A stretch of DNA of 64,000 nt, taken from contig NZ_JAGHQU010000006.1 in NCBI RefSeq assembly GCF_017744135.1, positions 124,001 to 188,000 of the forward strand, in the 5' to 3' direction. Origin of the DNA: Endozoicomonas sp. G2_2 (GTDB lineage: Bacteria > Pseudomonadota > Gammaproteobacteria > Nevskiales > Salinisphaeraceae). The notes below the pieces were generated by a model. It did no database searches, had not been told where the DNA came from, and saw nothing but the letters and a program-made list of their open reading frames with translations. Position numbers and translations under genes: made by a program. This document shows positions 47,035 through 56,848 of the stretch, in pieces. Within the stretch, counting starts at the first letter, position 1, and every line of letters begins with the position of its first letter.

Positions 47035-47904
47035 ATGCCGCCAATAGATCTCACGCTCCCCGCGGACATCGGGCCGATGGTCGATCAGGCGCTGGCCGAG
47101 GATGTCGGCGACGGCGATCGCAATGCCGCGCTGATTGATCCCGGAGTGCGGGCCTCGGCGAGCGTGGTCGTGCGCGAGAACGCGATTCTCGCCGGTTCGC
47201 CCTGGTTCGAGCGCGTGTTTTCGGCGCTGGACAAGGGTGTATCCATCGACTGGGCCTATAGCGACGGCCAGCGTATCCGCTCCAACACGGCCGTGTGCCG
47301 AATCGAAGGCCCGGTGCGCGCGCTGCTCACCGGCGAACGCACAGCACTGAATTTTCTGCAGTTGCTGTCCGGCGTGGCCAGCGCGACGTCCGACTTCGTC
47401 GAACGTGTGAAGGGCACGAACACGCAGATCATCGATACCCGCAAGACCCTGCCCGGCTTACGCAGTGCCCAGCGCTATGCGGTGCGCTGCGGGGGCGGAA
47501 TCAATCACCGCTTCGGCCTGTTCGACGCCATTCTGATCAAGGAAAACCACATCACGGCGGCGGGCTCGATCGAAACCGCCGTGCAGCGCGCCCGCGAAAC
47601 GGCCGAGGGCCTGTTCGTGCAGGTTGAAATAGAAACCCTCGAAGAACTGGAACAGGCCCTGGAGGCCGGTATCGATGGCGTGCTGCTCGACAATCTGCCG
47701 AGCCATGTGCTTACTCGCGCGGTGAACATGGCCGATGCGCATCGACGCCGCTTTCGCCGCGATATCGTCATCGAGGCATCCGGCGACATCAATCTGCGCA
47801 ACGTGCGCGAGATCGCCGACACGGGCGTGGATCGCATCTCCATCGGCGGCCTGACCAAGCACATTAAGGCCACCGATTTCTCGATGCGCATGCAGACGCA
47901 GTAG
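47035..47904 (+). CDS. nadC: Quinolinate phosphoribosyltransferase NadC
   Basis: 289 residues. Converts quinolinate and PRPP to nicotinate mononucleotide in NAD synthesis. LAEDVGDGDRNAALI, VRALLTGERTALNFLQLLSGVAS, IIDTRKTLPGLRSAQRYAVRCGGGINHRFGL and LIKENHI are the hallmark PRPP/quinolinate motifs; EIETLEELEQALEAGIDGVLLDN completes the barrel. AGGA stands 7 bases before the start. The end of the gene is part of a large hairpin. Confidence 0.97.
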   Translation: MPPIDLTLPADIGPMVDQALAEDVGDGDRNAALIDPGVRASASVVVRENAILAGSPWFERVFSALDKGVSIDWAYSDGQRIRSNTAVCRIEGPVRALLTGERTALNFLQLLSGVASATSDFVERVKGTNTQIIDTRKTLPGLRSAQRYAVRCGGGINHRFGLFDAILIKENHITAAGSIETAVQRARETAEGLFVQVEIETLEELEQALEAGIDGVLLDNLPSHVLTRAVNMADAHRRRFRRDIVIEASGDINLRNVREIADTGVDRISIGGLTKHIKATDFSMRMQTQ

Positions 47905-47930
47905 ACAAGAGACCCGCCTACTGCGTCTGC
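47892..47930. repeat. 13-bp inverted repeat over the nadC stop codon
   Basis: GCAGACGCAGTAG (47892-47904) and CTACTGCGTCTGC (47918-47930) are perfectly complementary with a 13-base loop. The left arm includes the last codons and the TAG stop of nadC. No T-run follows on either strand, so it is not a standard terminator; it sits between convergent genes and may protect both 3' ends. Confidence 0.7.
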
Positions 47931-47942
47931 CGATGCGAAGGC

Positions 47943-48611
47943 TCAGAATCGCCAGGTTGCGCCGACCATCACTACCGGATAAAGCGGCAGCGCGTCGACG
48001 TCGTCCTCGATGGCGCGTTCTTCTTCGCGTACCGCGTCTTGTGCGATCGGGTTGAGGGTCGACGGCCCGCTCAGATCGACGTTCACGTCCGGGTTGCCCA
48101 GATAGAACACGCCGAGATCGGCCGTCAGGGCGAATCCGCCTTCGGCGCCCGGCGCCTTGCCCCAGCCGATCCCGAGATAGGGCGACAGTGGGTCATAGCT
48201 GATACGGGCGTCGAGCCGGTCGCCGCGCACGAGAATCCCTTCGCTATCGCCGAGATCGCAGGCGATCTGCGTGCACGTGGCATCGCCGCGCAGTTCGTCG
48301 TCGTTGATCATCACGCCCGCGGTGACCCGAAAGGCGCCGGCAAAGGGGTGATAATCCACCAGCAACGCGCCGTGCAGCAGATCGATATTGCCGCTGTATT
48401 CGAGATCACTGCCGCCGTCGGCCTCGAAATCGAGGTCAGCGCTCGCGCCGGCCACCATGGCGCGCAGCTGCACGCGTTCGGTCCAGGCATAGGACACCTG
48501 CCCGCCCACGCCCAGCGTGCCGGCGACGACGCCCGCGCCAATGCTCGCGGCCTGCGCCACACCCGTTGCACACACGAGGCCCGCTGCGGCCCACCCCTTC
48601 CACTTGTTCAT
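47943..48611 (-). CDS. Outer-membrane beta-barrel protein of unknown function
   Basis: 222 residues from the ATG used here. A signal peptide (WKGWAAAGLVCATGVAQA, cleavage after AQA) precedes alternating short strands rich in Gly, Tyr and Asp, and the chain ends in Phe (VGATWRF), the C-terminal signal for BAM-dependent insertion. Size is that of an OmpW/OmpA-like small barrel with eight strands. One Cys pair (TCTQIACD) in a loop may form a disulfide. No family can be named. Start: second of two nearby Met codons. Confidence 0.75.
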   Translation of the reverse strand: MNKWKGWAAAGLVCATGVAQAASIGAGVVAGTLGVGGQVSYAWTERVQLRAMVAGASADLDFEADGGSDLEYSGNIDLLHGALLVDYHPFAGAFRVTAGVMINDDELRGDATCTQIACDLGDSEGILVRGDRLDARISYDPLSPYLGIGWGKAPGAEGGFALTADLGVFYLGNPDVNVDLSGPSTLNPIAQDAVREEERAIEDDVDALPLYPVVMVGATWRF

Positions 48612-48664
48612 CGACAACCCCGCTTGGTGACGGCCACGCGAATCGCGGCCTCGGGGCTATATCG

Positions 48665-49828
48665 TCAGCCGCGCAATCTTCTTAATCCGGCATCGAGATC
48701 CGCGACCAGGTCGTCGACATCCTCCAGGCCGGCGTGGATACGCAGGGTCGGCCCCGCGGCCTGCCACGCGGTGGCACTGCGCATGGTTTCCGGGTTCACG
48801 GCCAGCACGAGGCTTTCGTAGCCGCCCCAGGAAAAGCCCATGCCAAACAGTTCGAGATGATCGAGCATGGCCGCGAGCCGCGAGCGATCGACGGGCTCGA
48901 GCACGACCGAGAACAGCCCGCTCGATCCGGTGAAATCGCGTGCGAACAGCGCGTGCTGAGGATGATCCGCGCGGGCCGGGTGAAGCACCCGTGCCACACC
49001 GGCCTGATCGGCCAGCCAGTCCGCCAGTGCGCGCGCGTTCGCCTCGTGCACGGGCAGCCGCTGACCGAGCGTGCGCAGACCGCGCAGGCCGAGATAGATA
49101 TCGTCCGGCCCGGCGCAGTAGCCCATGCCGGCAGCCGTCTTGCGCACCCGCAGGTACTGGGCCTCGACGCAATTGATCACGCCGAGCATGGCGTCCGCGT
49201 GGCCGACGAGATACTTGGTCGCGGCATGAATGGATATGTCTACGCCGTGGGCGAGCGCGTCGAAATACAGCGGTGTCGCCCAGGTGTTGTCGGCCATGAC
49301 GACGACATCGTGGCGATGCGCAACTTCGGCCAGCGCAGGCACATCGCTGATTTCGAACGTCAGCGAACCCGGCGCCTCGAGAAACAGCACCCGTGTGTCG
49401 GCGGTGATGCGCTGCTCCAGCGCGTCGGCGGAAATCGTCGGGTCGAAATATTCCGTCGTCACCCCGAGCCGGCGCAGCAGACCGTCGCAGAGCTTGCGCG
49501 TCGGGCCGTAGACGTTGTCGGTGACCAGAAAATGCGCCCCCTGCTCTGCGCCGCTCATGAGCGCGGCAGTGATCGCGGCCAGCCCCGAACACGTGGTGAC
49601 CGCGCCGAACGCGCCTTCCATTTCCGCGACCGCCTGTTCGAAGGCGAACTGTACCGGCGTGCCGTTGCGGCCGTAGTACATGCCTTCGAACGGGTTTTTC
49701 GAGGCCTGCTCGAGCGCGTCGAGGGATTCGAACAGTACGGTGGACGCGTGATAGACGGGCGGATTGACCATGCCCTGCTGGGCCGCCGAATCGCGGCCGG
49801 CGTGCACGAGGCGGGTTGCTCTTTTCAT
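48665..49828 (-). CDS. metC: Cystathionine beta-lyase (MetC-type PLP enzyme)
   Basis: 387 residues, Cys/Met metabolism PLP family. Start TRLVHAGRDSAAQQGMVNPPVYHASTVLFE, then YYGRNGTPVQFAFEQAVAEMEG, and the PLP lysine in SIHAATKYLVGHADAMLG; the C-terminal FGMGFSWGGYESL is typical of MetC. It cleaves cystathionine to homocysteine, pyruvate and ammonia; such lyases also cleave other C-S bonds. Being near egtCB it could act as the sulfoxide lyase of ergothioneine synthesis, but this is inference only, as EgtE belongs to a different PLP group. Confidence 0.9.
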   Translation of the reverse strand: MKRATRLVHAGRDSAAQQGMVNPPVYHASTVLFESLDALEQASKNPFEGMYYGRNGTPVQFAFEQAVAEMEGAFGAVTTCSGLAAITAALMSGAEQGAHFLVTDNVYGPTRKLCDGLLRRLGVTTEYFDPTISADALEQRITADTRVLFLEAPGSLTFEISDVPALAEVAHRHDVVVMADNTWATPLYFDALAHGVDISIHAATKYLVGHADAMLGVINCVEAQYLRVRKTAAGMGYCAGPDDIYLGLRGLRTLGQRLPVHEANARALADWLADQAGVARVLHPARADHPQHALFARDFTGSSGLFSVVLEPVDRSRLAAMLDHLELFGMGFSWGGYESLVLAVNPETMRSATAWQAAGPTLRIHAGLEDVDDLVADLDAGLRRLRG

Positions 49829-49912
49829 GTCGGGACGATGCGCTCCTAAAAGCTGGCCTGCACGCCGGGCGAGACGTCTATACTGCCCGGGCCAAAACCA
49901 GCCGATAAGCCA

Positions 49913-50710
49913 GTGAATTCTTGCGTCGAAGATCTATTGTCCCACACCGCCGAGCGGCTTCTGTCCTGCCTGCCTCGGCGTACACCCGATGCCGCGCGCC
50001 TGGAGCGCGCGCGAATCGTCGCGCATCGCGGTGAGCGCGACGACGTGAGCGTGCAGGAAAACACCTTCGCCGCCTTCGACCCGACGATCGAGGCCGGCGT
50101 GGCCGCCATCGAGTTCGACGTGCGCTATACCCGCGACGACGAACCCGTGGTCGTTCACGATGCCGATCTCAAGCGCGTATTCGGCCTGCCGGACGTGGTT
50201 GCGCAAACGCCCTGGAAACGCCTTCGCCGGCAGGCGCCGAACCTGCCGCATCTGGATGAATTGATCGAACGCTACAGCGGACGCACCCACTTCATGGCCG
50301 AGCTCAAGACGCGCGGCAGCGCGCGCGCCGAGCAGCGATTCACCGATCGCCTCGCCGCGCTCGTGCCGGTACGCGATTTCCACGTGCTGTCGCTGGAGAT
50401 GCCGCTGTTCGAGGCCGTGGCCGCCCTGCCTGCGGCCTGCCACCTGCCGGTGGCCAAGCTCAATCTCGGCGAGATCCAGCGCTGGACGCTGAGCCACGAT
50501 TGCGCCGGACTCGCCGGCCCGCATCTGCTCATGCGCCAGCGTCAGATCCGGGCGCTACAGACAGCCCGCCCGTTCGTGGGCGCGGGCTTCGTCAGCCGGC
50601 CCGGCGTGCTGATGCGCGAGATTGCCCGCGGTGTGGAATGGATCTTTACCAATCATCCGCTGCGCCTGCAGCGCGCGCTCGATGCCGCGCGCGCCCGAGC
50701 GCCTGCCTGA
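49913..50710 (+). CDS. Glycerophosphodiester phosphodiesterase
   Basis: 265 residues, GDPD TIM-barrel that hydrolyses glycerophosphodiesters to glycerol-3-phosphate and alcohol. Catalytic marks: VAHRGERDDVSVQENTFAAF (His-Arg, then Glu-Asn), AIEFDVRYTRDDEPVVVHDADL (metal Glu/Asp and second catalytic His), LPHLDELIE and a late MAELKTRG Lys/Glu site. No signal peptide, so cytoplasmic. About 35 residues stand before the barrel; a later start is possible. Divergent from the MetC-type gene, convergent with the next. Confidence 0.92.
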   Translation: MNSCVEDLLSHTAERLLSCLPRRTPDAARLERARIVAHRGERDDVSVQENTFAAFDPTIEAGVAAIEFDVRYTRDDEPVVVHDADLKRVFGLPDVVAQTPWKRLRRQAPNLPHLDELIERYSGRTHFMAELKTRGSARAEQRFTDRLAALVPVRDFHVLSLEMPLFEAVAALPAACHLPVAKLNLGEIQRWTLSHDCAGLAGPHLLMRQRQIRALQTARPFVGAGFVSRPGVLMREIARGVEWIFTNHPLRLQRALDAARARAPA

Positions 50711-50716
50711 ACCGCG

Positions 50717-51685
50717 CTAGAGACCGACCGCTTCGCGCCCGTGCGGCGCGTAGAGATCGAGCGCCGGGCCGACCGGCACGATACCGGTCGGATTGATCGT
50801 GCCGTGGCTGCGGTAGTAATGCTGCTTGATATGGTCGAAGTCGGTGGTCTCGGCGATGCCCGGCGTCTGGTAGAGCTCGCGCAGATAGCCCGACAGATGG
50901 GGATAGTCGGCGATACGCCGCAGATTGCACTTGAAGTGGCCCACATAGACGGCATCGAAGCGCACCAGCGTCACGAACAGCCGCCAGTCGGCTTCGGTCA
51001 CGCGATCGCCAACGAGATAGCGTTGCTCGGCCAGGCGCGAATCGAGCCAGTCGAGCGTCGCGAACAGCGCCTCGAAGGCTTCTTCATAGGCCGCCTGCGT
51101 GGTCGCGAACCCAGCCTTGTACACGCCGTTGTTGACGTCGTGATAGACGCGCTCGTTGACGGCATCGATATCCGCACGCAGCGGCTCGGGATAGACATCC
51201 AGCTCCGGATGCCGAGCGAAAGCGTCGAACGCGCTGTTGAACATGCGCAGGATGTCCGCGGATTCGTTCGACACGATGGTCTCGTGGCGCCGGTCCCACA
51301 GCGTGGGCGTGGTCACGCGCCCGGTATAGCCGCTGGCGGCCTTCTGATAAAGCTCGAACAGATGATCGAGTCCGTACAGCGTATCGGGGATCGCGCCGGG
51401 GGCATCGGAAAAACTCCAGCCCCATTCGCCCATGTACGGGTCCACGATCGACACGCCGATGACGTCTTCCAGCCCCTTCAACCGACGCATGATCAGCGTG
51501 CGGTGCGCCCAGGGACAGGCCAGCGACACGTACAGATGATAGCGGCCGGGCTCGGCGGCAAAGCGTGCGTCCGGATCCGGACTCACCCAGTCACGGAAGC
51601 CGGCCGACTCGCGCACGAACTGGCCGCCGGTCGACTCGGTGTCGTACCATTGGTCTTTCCATTGCCCTTCGACGAGAAGTCCCAT
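50717..51685 (-). CDS. Glutathionyl-hydroquinone reductase (YqjG/Xi-class GST)
   Basis: 322 residues. Xi-class glutathione transferase that reduces glutathionyl-hydroquinones. Catalytic cysteine in LYVSLACPWAHRTLIMRRL (about residue 59), followed by VSIVDPYMGEWGWSF, TTPTLWDRRHETIVSNESADILRMFN and the C-terminal helical domain with DRVTEADWRLFVTLVRFDAVYVGHFKCN, all diagnostic. Length matches. Its start is 3 bases after the sppA stop on the same strand, so the two share a transcript. Confidence 0.95.
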   Translation of the reverse strand: MGLLVEGQWKDQWYDTESTGGQFVRESAGFRDWVSPDPDARFAAEPGRYHLYVSLACPWAHRTLIMRRLKGLEDVIGVSIVDPYMGEWGWSFSDAPGAIPDTLYGLDHLFELYQKAASGYTGRVTTPTLWDRRHETIVSNESADILRMFNSAFDAFARHPELDVYPEPLRADIDAVNERVYHDVNNGVYKAGFATTQAAYEEAFEALFATLDWLDSRLAEQRYLVGDRVTEADWRLFVTLVRFDAVYVGHFKCNLRRIADYPHLSGYLRELYQTPGIAETTDFDHIKQHYYRSHGTINPTGIVPVGPALDLYAPHGREAVGL

Positions 51686-51688
51686 CGC

Positions 51689-53566
51689 TTACTCCACGGG
51701 TTGACGGGGCGCCGCGACGCTGCGTGTCGCTGGCGCGCGCGTATCCAGCGCGCAGAAACAGTGCGCATAGAGATGGCGCGGATCGCTGAGACCACTGCGT
51801 AGCCAGTCGAACGCGGACAGATCGGTGGCCTGGGAGATCCAGTCCGGCACCAGTGCCGACTCGACGTGCGAGGAAAGAAACTCACGTACCGCGGTACGCC
51901 AGTCGGCCGGCGGCTGCATGGCCTGCAGCGCATAGTCGCCCTCGCCCAAACCGGCGAGCGAGGCCGTGGCCTTCTCGGCGTCCACATAGCCGCCCAGTTT
52001 GTCGACCAGGCCGATCCGCTCGGCGTCCGAGCCGCTCCACACGCGCCCTTCGGCAATCCGCCGGACAGCGTCTTCCTGCATGTCGCGCGCCTGCGCGACC
52101 CGGCCGACGAACTGGTCGTAGCCGTGTTCGACACCCGCCTGCAGCATCATCTTGACCGGCTCCGACAGCGGCTGATCGAGACGCAGCGCGCCCGACAGCG
52201 GCGTCGTGCCCACGCCGTCGGTATGGATGCCCAGATCCTCCAGCGGCTTGGCAAAGGTGGGCACGATGCCGAAGATACCGATGGAGCCGGTGATCGTCGC
52301 CGGCTCGGCCCAGATCTCGTTGGCGTTCATCGATATCCAGTAGCCGCCCGAGGCCGCGACCCCGGCCATCGACACCACCACCGGCTTGCCGGCCTCGCGG
52401 GTCAGCGCGACCTGCTCGCGAATGCGCTCGGAAGCGGTGACCGATCCGCCGGGCGAATTCACCCGCAACAGCAGCGCAGCCACGTGATCGTCGCGACGCG
52501 CGTCGGCGATCATGCGCGCAATCGTGTCGCCGCCCGCCTGGCCGGGTACGCTTTCGCCATCCACAATCGCCCCTTCCACGACCACGGTCGCGATACGGCT
52601 GTCGGTTCGCGGCGCGGGCTGCTCGGCATCCGTCGCGTTGAGATAGTCCACGTGGTGAATCTGGCGAAAACTGCCGTGCGACTCGTCGGTGCCGACCTGT
52701 TCGCGCATGGCATCGCGGACATCGGCCAGCGAGGCGACCTCGTCGACCAGATTCGCGTCGCGCGCCACCTGCGCGGCATCGCCGTCGGCCCGCTCGAGGG
52801 CCTGCGCGAAACCGTCGACATAGTCGCTGACGTGTTCGGCCTCAAAGTCGCGCTGCGCACTGACCTTCTCGCGATACGTCTGCCAGAGGGAATTCATCCA
52901 GGTCTTGTTCGCCGCCCGCGCCTGGGGCGACATGTCGTTACGGGTGAACGGCTCGACATAGGATTTGTATTCGCCCACGCGAAACACGTTGATCTCTACA
53001 CCGAGCTTGTCGATCGCGTCCTTGTAGTAATTGCGATAGACGCCGTAACCGGGGATGAAGACATAGCCGAAGGGGTCCATGTAGACCGTATCGGCATGAC
53101 TGGCCAGCGCGTACTGCGCCTGACCGTAGGACGGCGACCAGGCGAACACGGGCTTGCCGGACTGCTTAAAGCGGTCGATGGCGGCAACCAGATCCTGCAC
53201 TTGCCCCGGCTGGGCGCTGCCGAGTTCGTCGAGTTTGAGAAAAGCGAGCTTGATGCGGTCGTCCTCCGCGCCGCGATCGAGCGACTCGATCAGGTCGCGC
53301 ACCACCGACTGACGCTGCGGCTCGGACACCAGCGACCCGACCAGATTGCCCACGCCGCGACTGCGCTGTTCGACCAGATCGCCGGTCGGCGCCCACACCA
53401 GTGCACTGTCCTGCTCCACGACCACCCCGGGCCCGTCGAAGAAGGCGAAATAGATGCCCACCGGCACGATCAGCAGCAGCACGATCAGCACGAGGGCATA
53501 GATCAGCGCGATCGTGCGCCAGATGCCCCGGAAAAAACGACGAATCAGCGAAGGTTTCTTGGCCAC
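51689..53566 (-). CDS. sppA: Signal peptide peptidase SppA, long (67K) form
   Basis: 625 residues. Inner-membrane protease that degrades cleaved signal peptides. One N-terminal membrane anchor (about 15-42), then two S49 repeats. The general-base lysine is in FRVGEYKSYVEPFTRND (first repeat) and the nucleophile serine in GVAASGGYWISMNA (second repeat), with RVNSPGGSVTASE before it. The start is taken as GTG at 53564-53566, which follows GGAG by 5 bases; a TTG eight codons upstream has no such site. Confidence 0.94.
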   Translation of the reverse strand: MAKKPSLIRRFFRGIWRTIALIYALVLIVLLLIVPVGIYFAFFDGPGVVVEQDSALVWAPTGDLVEQRSRGVGNLVGSLVSEPQRQSVVRDLIESLDRGAEDDRIKLAFLKLDELGSAQPGQVQDLVAAIDRFKQSGKPVFAWSPSYGQAQYALASHADTVYMDPFGYVFIPGYGVYRNYYKDAIDKLGVEINVFRVGEYKSYVEPFTRNDMSPQARAANKTWMNSLWQTYREKVSAQRDFEAEHVSDYVDGFAQALERADGDAAQVARDANLVDEVASLADVRDAMREQVGTDESHGSFRQIHHVDYLNATDAEQPAPRTDSRIATVVVEGAIVDGESVPGQAGGDTIARMIADARRDDHVAALLLRVNSPGGSVTASERIREQVALTREAGKPVVVSMAGVAASGGYWISMNANEIWAEPATITGSIGIFGIVPTFAKPLEDLGIHTDGVGTTPLSGALRLDQPLSEPVKMMLQAGVEHGYDQFVGRVAQARDMQEDAVRRIAEGRVWSGSDAERIGLVDKLGGYVDAEKATASLAGLGEGDYALQAMQPPADWRTAVREFLSSHVESALVPDWISQATDLSAFDWLRSGLSDPRHLYAHCFCALDTRAPATRSVAAPRQPVE

Positions 53567-53689
53567 AAAAACTCCGTGGGCGTCGATCAAGACCGCGAGA
53601 ACGGGCCGGATCGCACAGGAACTGACGATGGATGCAAACGCGTGCGACGCGTGGCAGTGTAGCCGCTCGCGTAACGCCTCGCGACTTGA

Positions 53690-54778
<1,089 letters not shown>

Positions 54779-54792
54779 AAGGTCGCGCCTCG

Positions 54793-54820
54793 GGCACGGC
54801 CGGCGCTGGCCGGCCGTGCC
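54793..54820 (+). terminator. Strong hairpin after trxB
   Basis: A perfect 12-bp GC stem (54793-54804 with 54809-54820) and a 4-base loop, 14 bases after the trxB stop. No T-run follows, so it may protect the trxB 3' end or slow polymerase and not end transcription; the lipoprotein gene starts 22 bases later. Confidence 0.5.
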
Positions 54821-54842
54821 GCGCTTGAGGCATGATGAGGCG

Positions 54843-55358
54843 ATGACAGTTCGAACCCGTATCGCGCGGCACGGCCGCGCTCTTTGTCTGGTGGCCGCGA
54901 CCGCGTTCGCTGTGGCGGCCTGTAGTAGTGCGCCGGATATGGACCGGCTCATCGCCCCCACGACCGACAGCCGCAGCGCGATCGCCGCCAAGGCCCTGGA
55001 ACGCCTCGGCGCGCCCTACAAACGCGGCGCTTCGGGCCCCAAAGCATTCGACGACAGTGGCCTGGCCTACTACGCCTACCGCGGCGCCGGCGCATCGTTG
55101 CCGCGCGCGACGCAGGCGCAACTGGATTCCGGCAAGCCGATCGAGCTGGCCGCCGCGCAACCGGCCGATCTGCTGTTCTTTCGCGTCGAAGACGGCCGCG
55201 GTGACGACACGCTCGTGGTGGGTCTTTACATGCAGGCCGGCGAAATGCTCATGGCCAGCCCCGGCTTTGGCGCCAAGAGCGGCGTGGCCCTGTTCGATAC
55301 CGACGACGAGTTCTGGCAGCAGCGCATGGTCGGCGCCGTGCGCCAGTTACCGCAATAA
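54843..55358 (+). CDS. NlpC/P60-fold lipoprotein lacking catalytic residues
   Basis: 171 residues. Lipoprotein signal with lipobox VAAC (Cys about residue 28). The rest aligns with the NlpC/P60 cell-wall peptidase fold of MepS/Spr. The catalytic Cys of the FDCSG motif is Asp (FDDSGLAYYAY), the first His (HVGIY) is Val (VVGLYMQ), and the second (FVHAS) is Met (MLMASPGFG). So every catalytic position is replaced while structural residues such as LPRATQAQ and ADLLFFR persist. It is a probable pseudoenzyme that binds peptidoglycan or regulates a real endopeptidase. Start MTVRTRIARHG. Confidence 0.85.
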   Translation: MTVRTRIARHGRALCLVAATAFAVAACSSAPDMDRLIAPTTDSRSAIAAKALERLGAPYKRGASGPKAFDDSGLAYYAYRGAGASLPRATQAQLDSGKPIELAAAQPADLLFFRVEDGRGDDTLVVGLYMQAGEMLMASPGFGAKSGVALFDTDDEFWQQRMVGAVRQLPQ

Positions 55359-55383
55359 CCGCGCGAACTTGAAAGCCGAACAC

Positions 55384-55411
55384 AAAAACGGCGCCTCGAG
55401 GGCGCCGTTTT
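55384..55411. terminator. Bidirectional terminator between NlpC-like gene and rplS
   Basis: Stem ACGGCGCC (55388-55395) / GGCGCCGT (55401-55408) with AAAA before and TTTT after, so it has a T-run in both directions. It serves the plus-strand lipoprotein gene and the minus-strand rpsP-rplS operon. Confidence 0.9.
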
Positions 55412-55449
55412 CATATACGTGCCGGTCAGGGCGCGCTGTGAAAAAGCGT

Positions 55450-55797
55450 TTAGAGCTTTTCCTTGATTCGAGCCGACTTGCCGCTGCGCTCACGCAGGAA
55501 GTAGAGCTTGGCGCGACGCACGTCACCGCGACGCAGCATCTTGATCTCGGCCACGTTCGGGGAGAAGGTCTGGAACACGCGCTCCACGCCTTCGCCGTGC
55601 GAAATCTTGCGAACCGTGAAGGCCGAGTTGAGGCCGCGATTGCGCTTGGCGATCACGATGCCTTCGAAGGCCTGCAGGCGCTCACGCTCGCCTTCCTTCA
55701 CGCGCACCTGCACGACCACCATATCGCCGGCCGAGAAATCCGGAATGTTCTTGCCGCTCTGCTGCTCGGCTTCCAGTTCGTCGATGATGTTGCTCAT
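55450..55797 (-). CDS. rplS: 50S ribosomal protein L19
   Basis: 115 residues, at the 30S-50S interface. [12 protein letters not shown] start, [16 protein letters not shown], the [25 protein letters not shown] signature and the end [27 protein letters not shown]. The ATG at 55795-55797 gives the standard start; the frame is open further up. Last gene of rpsP-rimM-trmD-rplS, ending at a bidirectional terminator. Confidence 0.98.
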   Translation of the reverse strand: MSNIIDELEAEQQSGKNIPDFSAGDMVVVQVRVKEGERERLQAFEGIVIAKRNRGLNSAFTVRKISHGEGVERVFQTFSPNVAEIKMLRRGDVRRAKLYFLRERSGKSARIKEKL

Positions 55798-55905
55798 GGT
55801 CAGTCTCTGTAGCGTTCTTGAAGGCCACGGGGGCGTTGAAAGACGCGGCAGTATACCGGAACTGATCGCGTTTTTCGCCACCCGCCGTCGGGTTTTCTGC
55901 ATTTT

Positions 55906-56676
55906 TTACGCTTCGGGCGGCCTATCGGCATCGCCAGAGGCGGCCTGTTCGGCGATATATTCGTCCAGCAGCGCTTTCTGATGCGCCGTCAGTGCCCGAC
56001 GGTCGAGCAGGTCCGGGCGTCGTTGCCAGGTCACGCCGAGCGCCTGCTTTTCGCGCCAGCGTTCAATGCGCGCGTGGTCGCCGCTGAGCAGCACTTCCGG
56101 CACATCGGCACCGGCCAGCGACGGCGGACGCGTGTAGTGCGGGTGATCGAGCAGACCGTCGACAAAAGAATCCTGCTGCGCGGAGCGGCTGTCGCCGAGC
56201 ACGCCCGACAACAGGCGCGCCACGGCGTCGATGATCATCATCGCCGGCAGCTCCCCGCCCGAGAGCACCACATCACCCATGGACAGTTCGATATCGACAT
56301 GGGCGTCGACAAACCGTTGATCGATGCCCTCGTACCGCCCGCACACGAGCACAAACCCGTCGCCGGCGGCCAGTCGCTCGGCCCAGCGCTGATCGAAGCG
56401 TTCCCCCTGCGGAGACGGCATGATCACCGGTGCACGCGCCTTACGCGCCGCACGCACCCGATCCAGCGTCGCTGCCAATGGCGCGGCCTGCATGACCATG
56501 CCGGGGCCGCCGCCGTAGGGGCGATCGTCGATGCGCCCGCTGGCGTTGTCGGCATCATCACGCGGATTCCAGCAGGCCAGTTCCAGCCGCGATTCGCGCA
56601 GGCCGCGCCCGACCACGCCAAACTCCTGGAGCTGGCCGATCCATTCCGGAAACAGCGTGACGACATCGATACGCAT
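55906..56676 (-). CDS. trmD: tRNA (guanine-N1)-methyltransferase TrmD
   Basis: 256 residues. Methylates G37 of tRNAs with SAM, guarding the reading frame. Start MRIDVVTLFPEW, RIDDRPYGGGPGMVMQAAPL, LVCGRYEGIDQRFVDAHVDIE and the trefoil-knot SAM loop LSGGELPAMMIIDAVARL; the QDSFVDGLLDHPHYTRP region binds tRNA. Lies 108 bases before rplS and 172 bases after rimM, a rather long gap with no gene in it (56677-56848). Confidence 0.98.
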   Translation of the reverse strand: MRIDVVTLFPEWIGQLQEFGVVGRGLRESRLELACWNPRDDADNASGRIDDRPYGGGPGMVMQAAPLAATLDRVRAARKARAPVIMPSPQGERFDQRWAERLAAGDGFVLVCGRYEGIDQRFVDAHVDIELSMGDVVLSGGELPAMMIIDAVARLLSGVLGDSRSAQQDSFVDGLLDHPHYTRPPSLAGADVPEVLLSGDHARIERWREKQALGVTWQRRPDLLDRRALTAHQKALLDEYIAEQAASGDADRPPEA

Positions 56677-56848
56677 GGCAGATCGCGCGGCTAGCGCCCT
56701 GTCACCTTTGTTGACGACATGAATTTCGCGTGATTATTCGCGCCACATCACGCCCGGGCAACGCATTATGGCGGCGCCCATTGCCAGACGTCGCAACGTC
56801 CGTGGCGCAAAGCGTCGAACTGCTACGACGAGTCTGAGTGACGGGGTT

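Noticed and set aside
48665-49828. EgtE identity for the PLP lyase near egtCB
   Set aside because: Its motifs are those of the Cys/Met metabolism (MetC) family, while EgtE belongs to the aminotransferase class V group; MetC is the better name.
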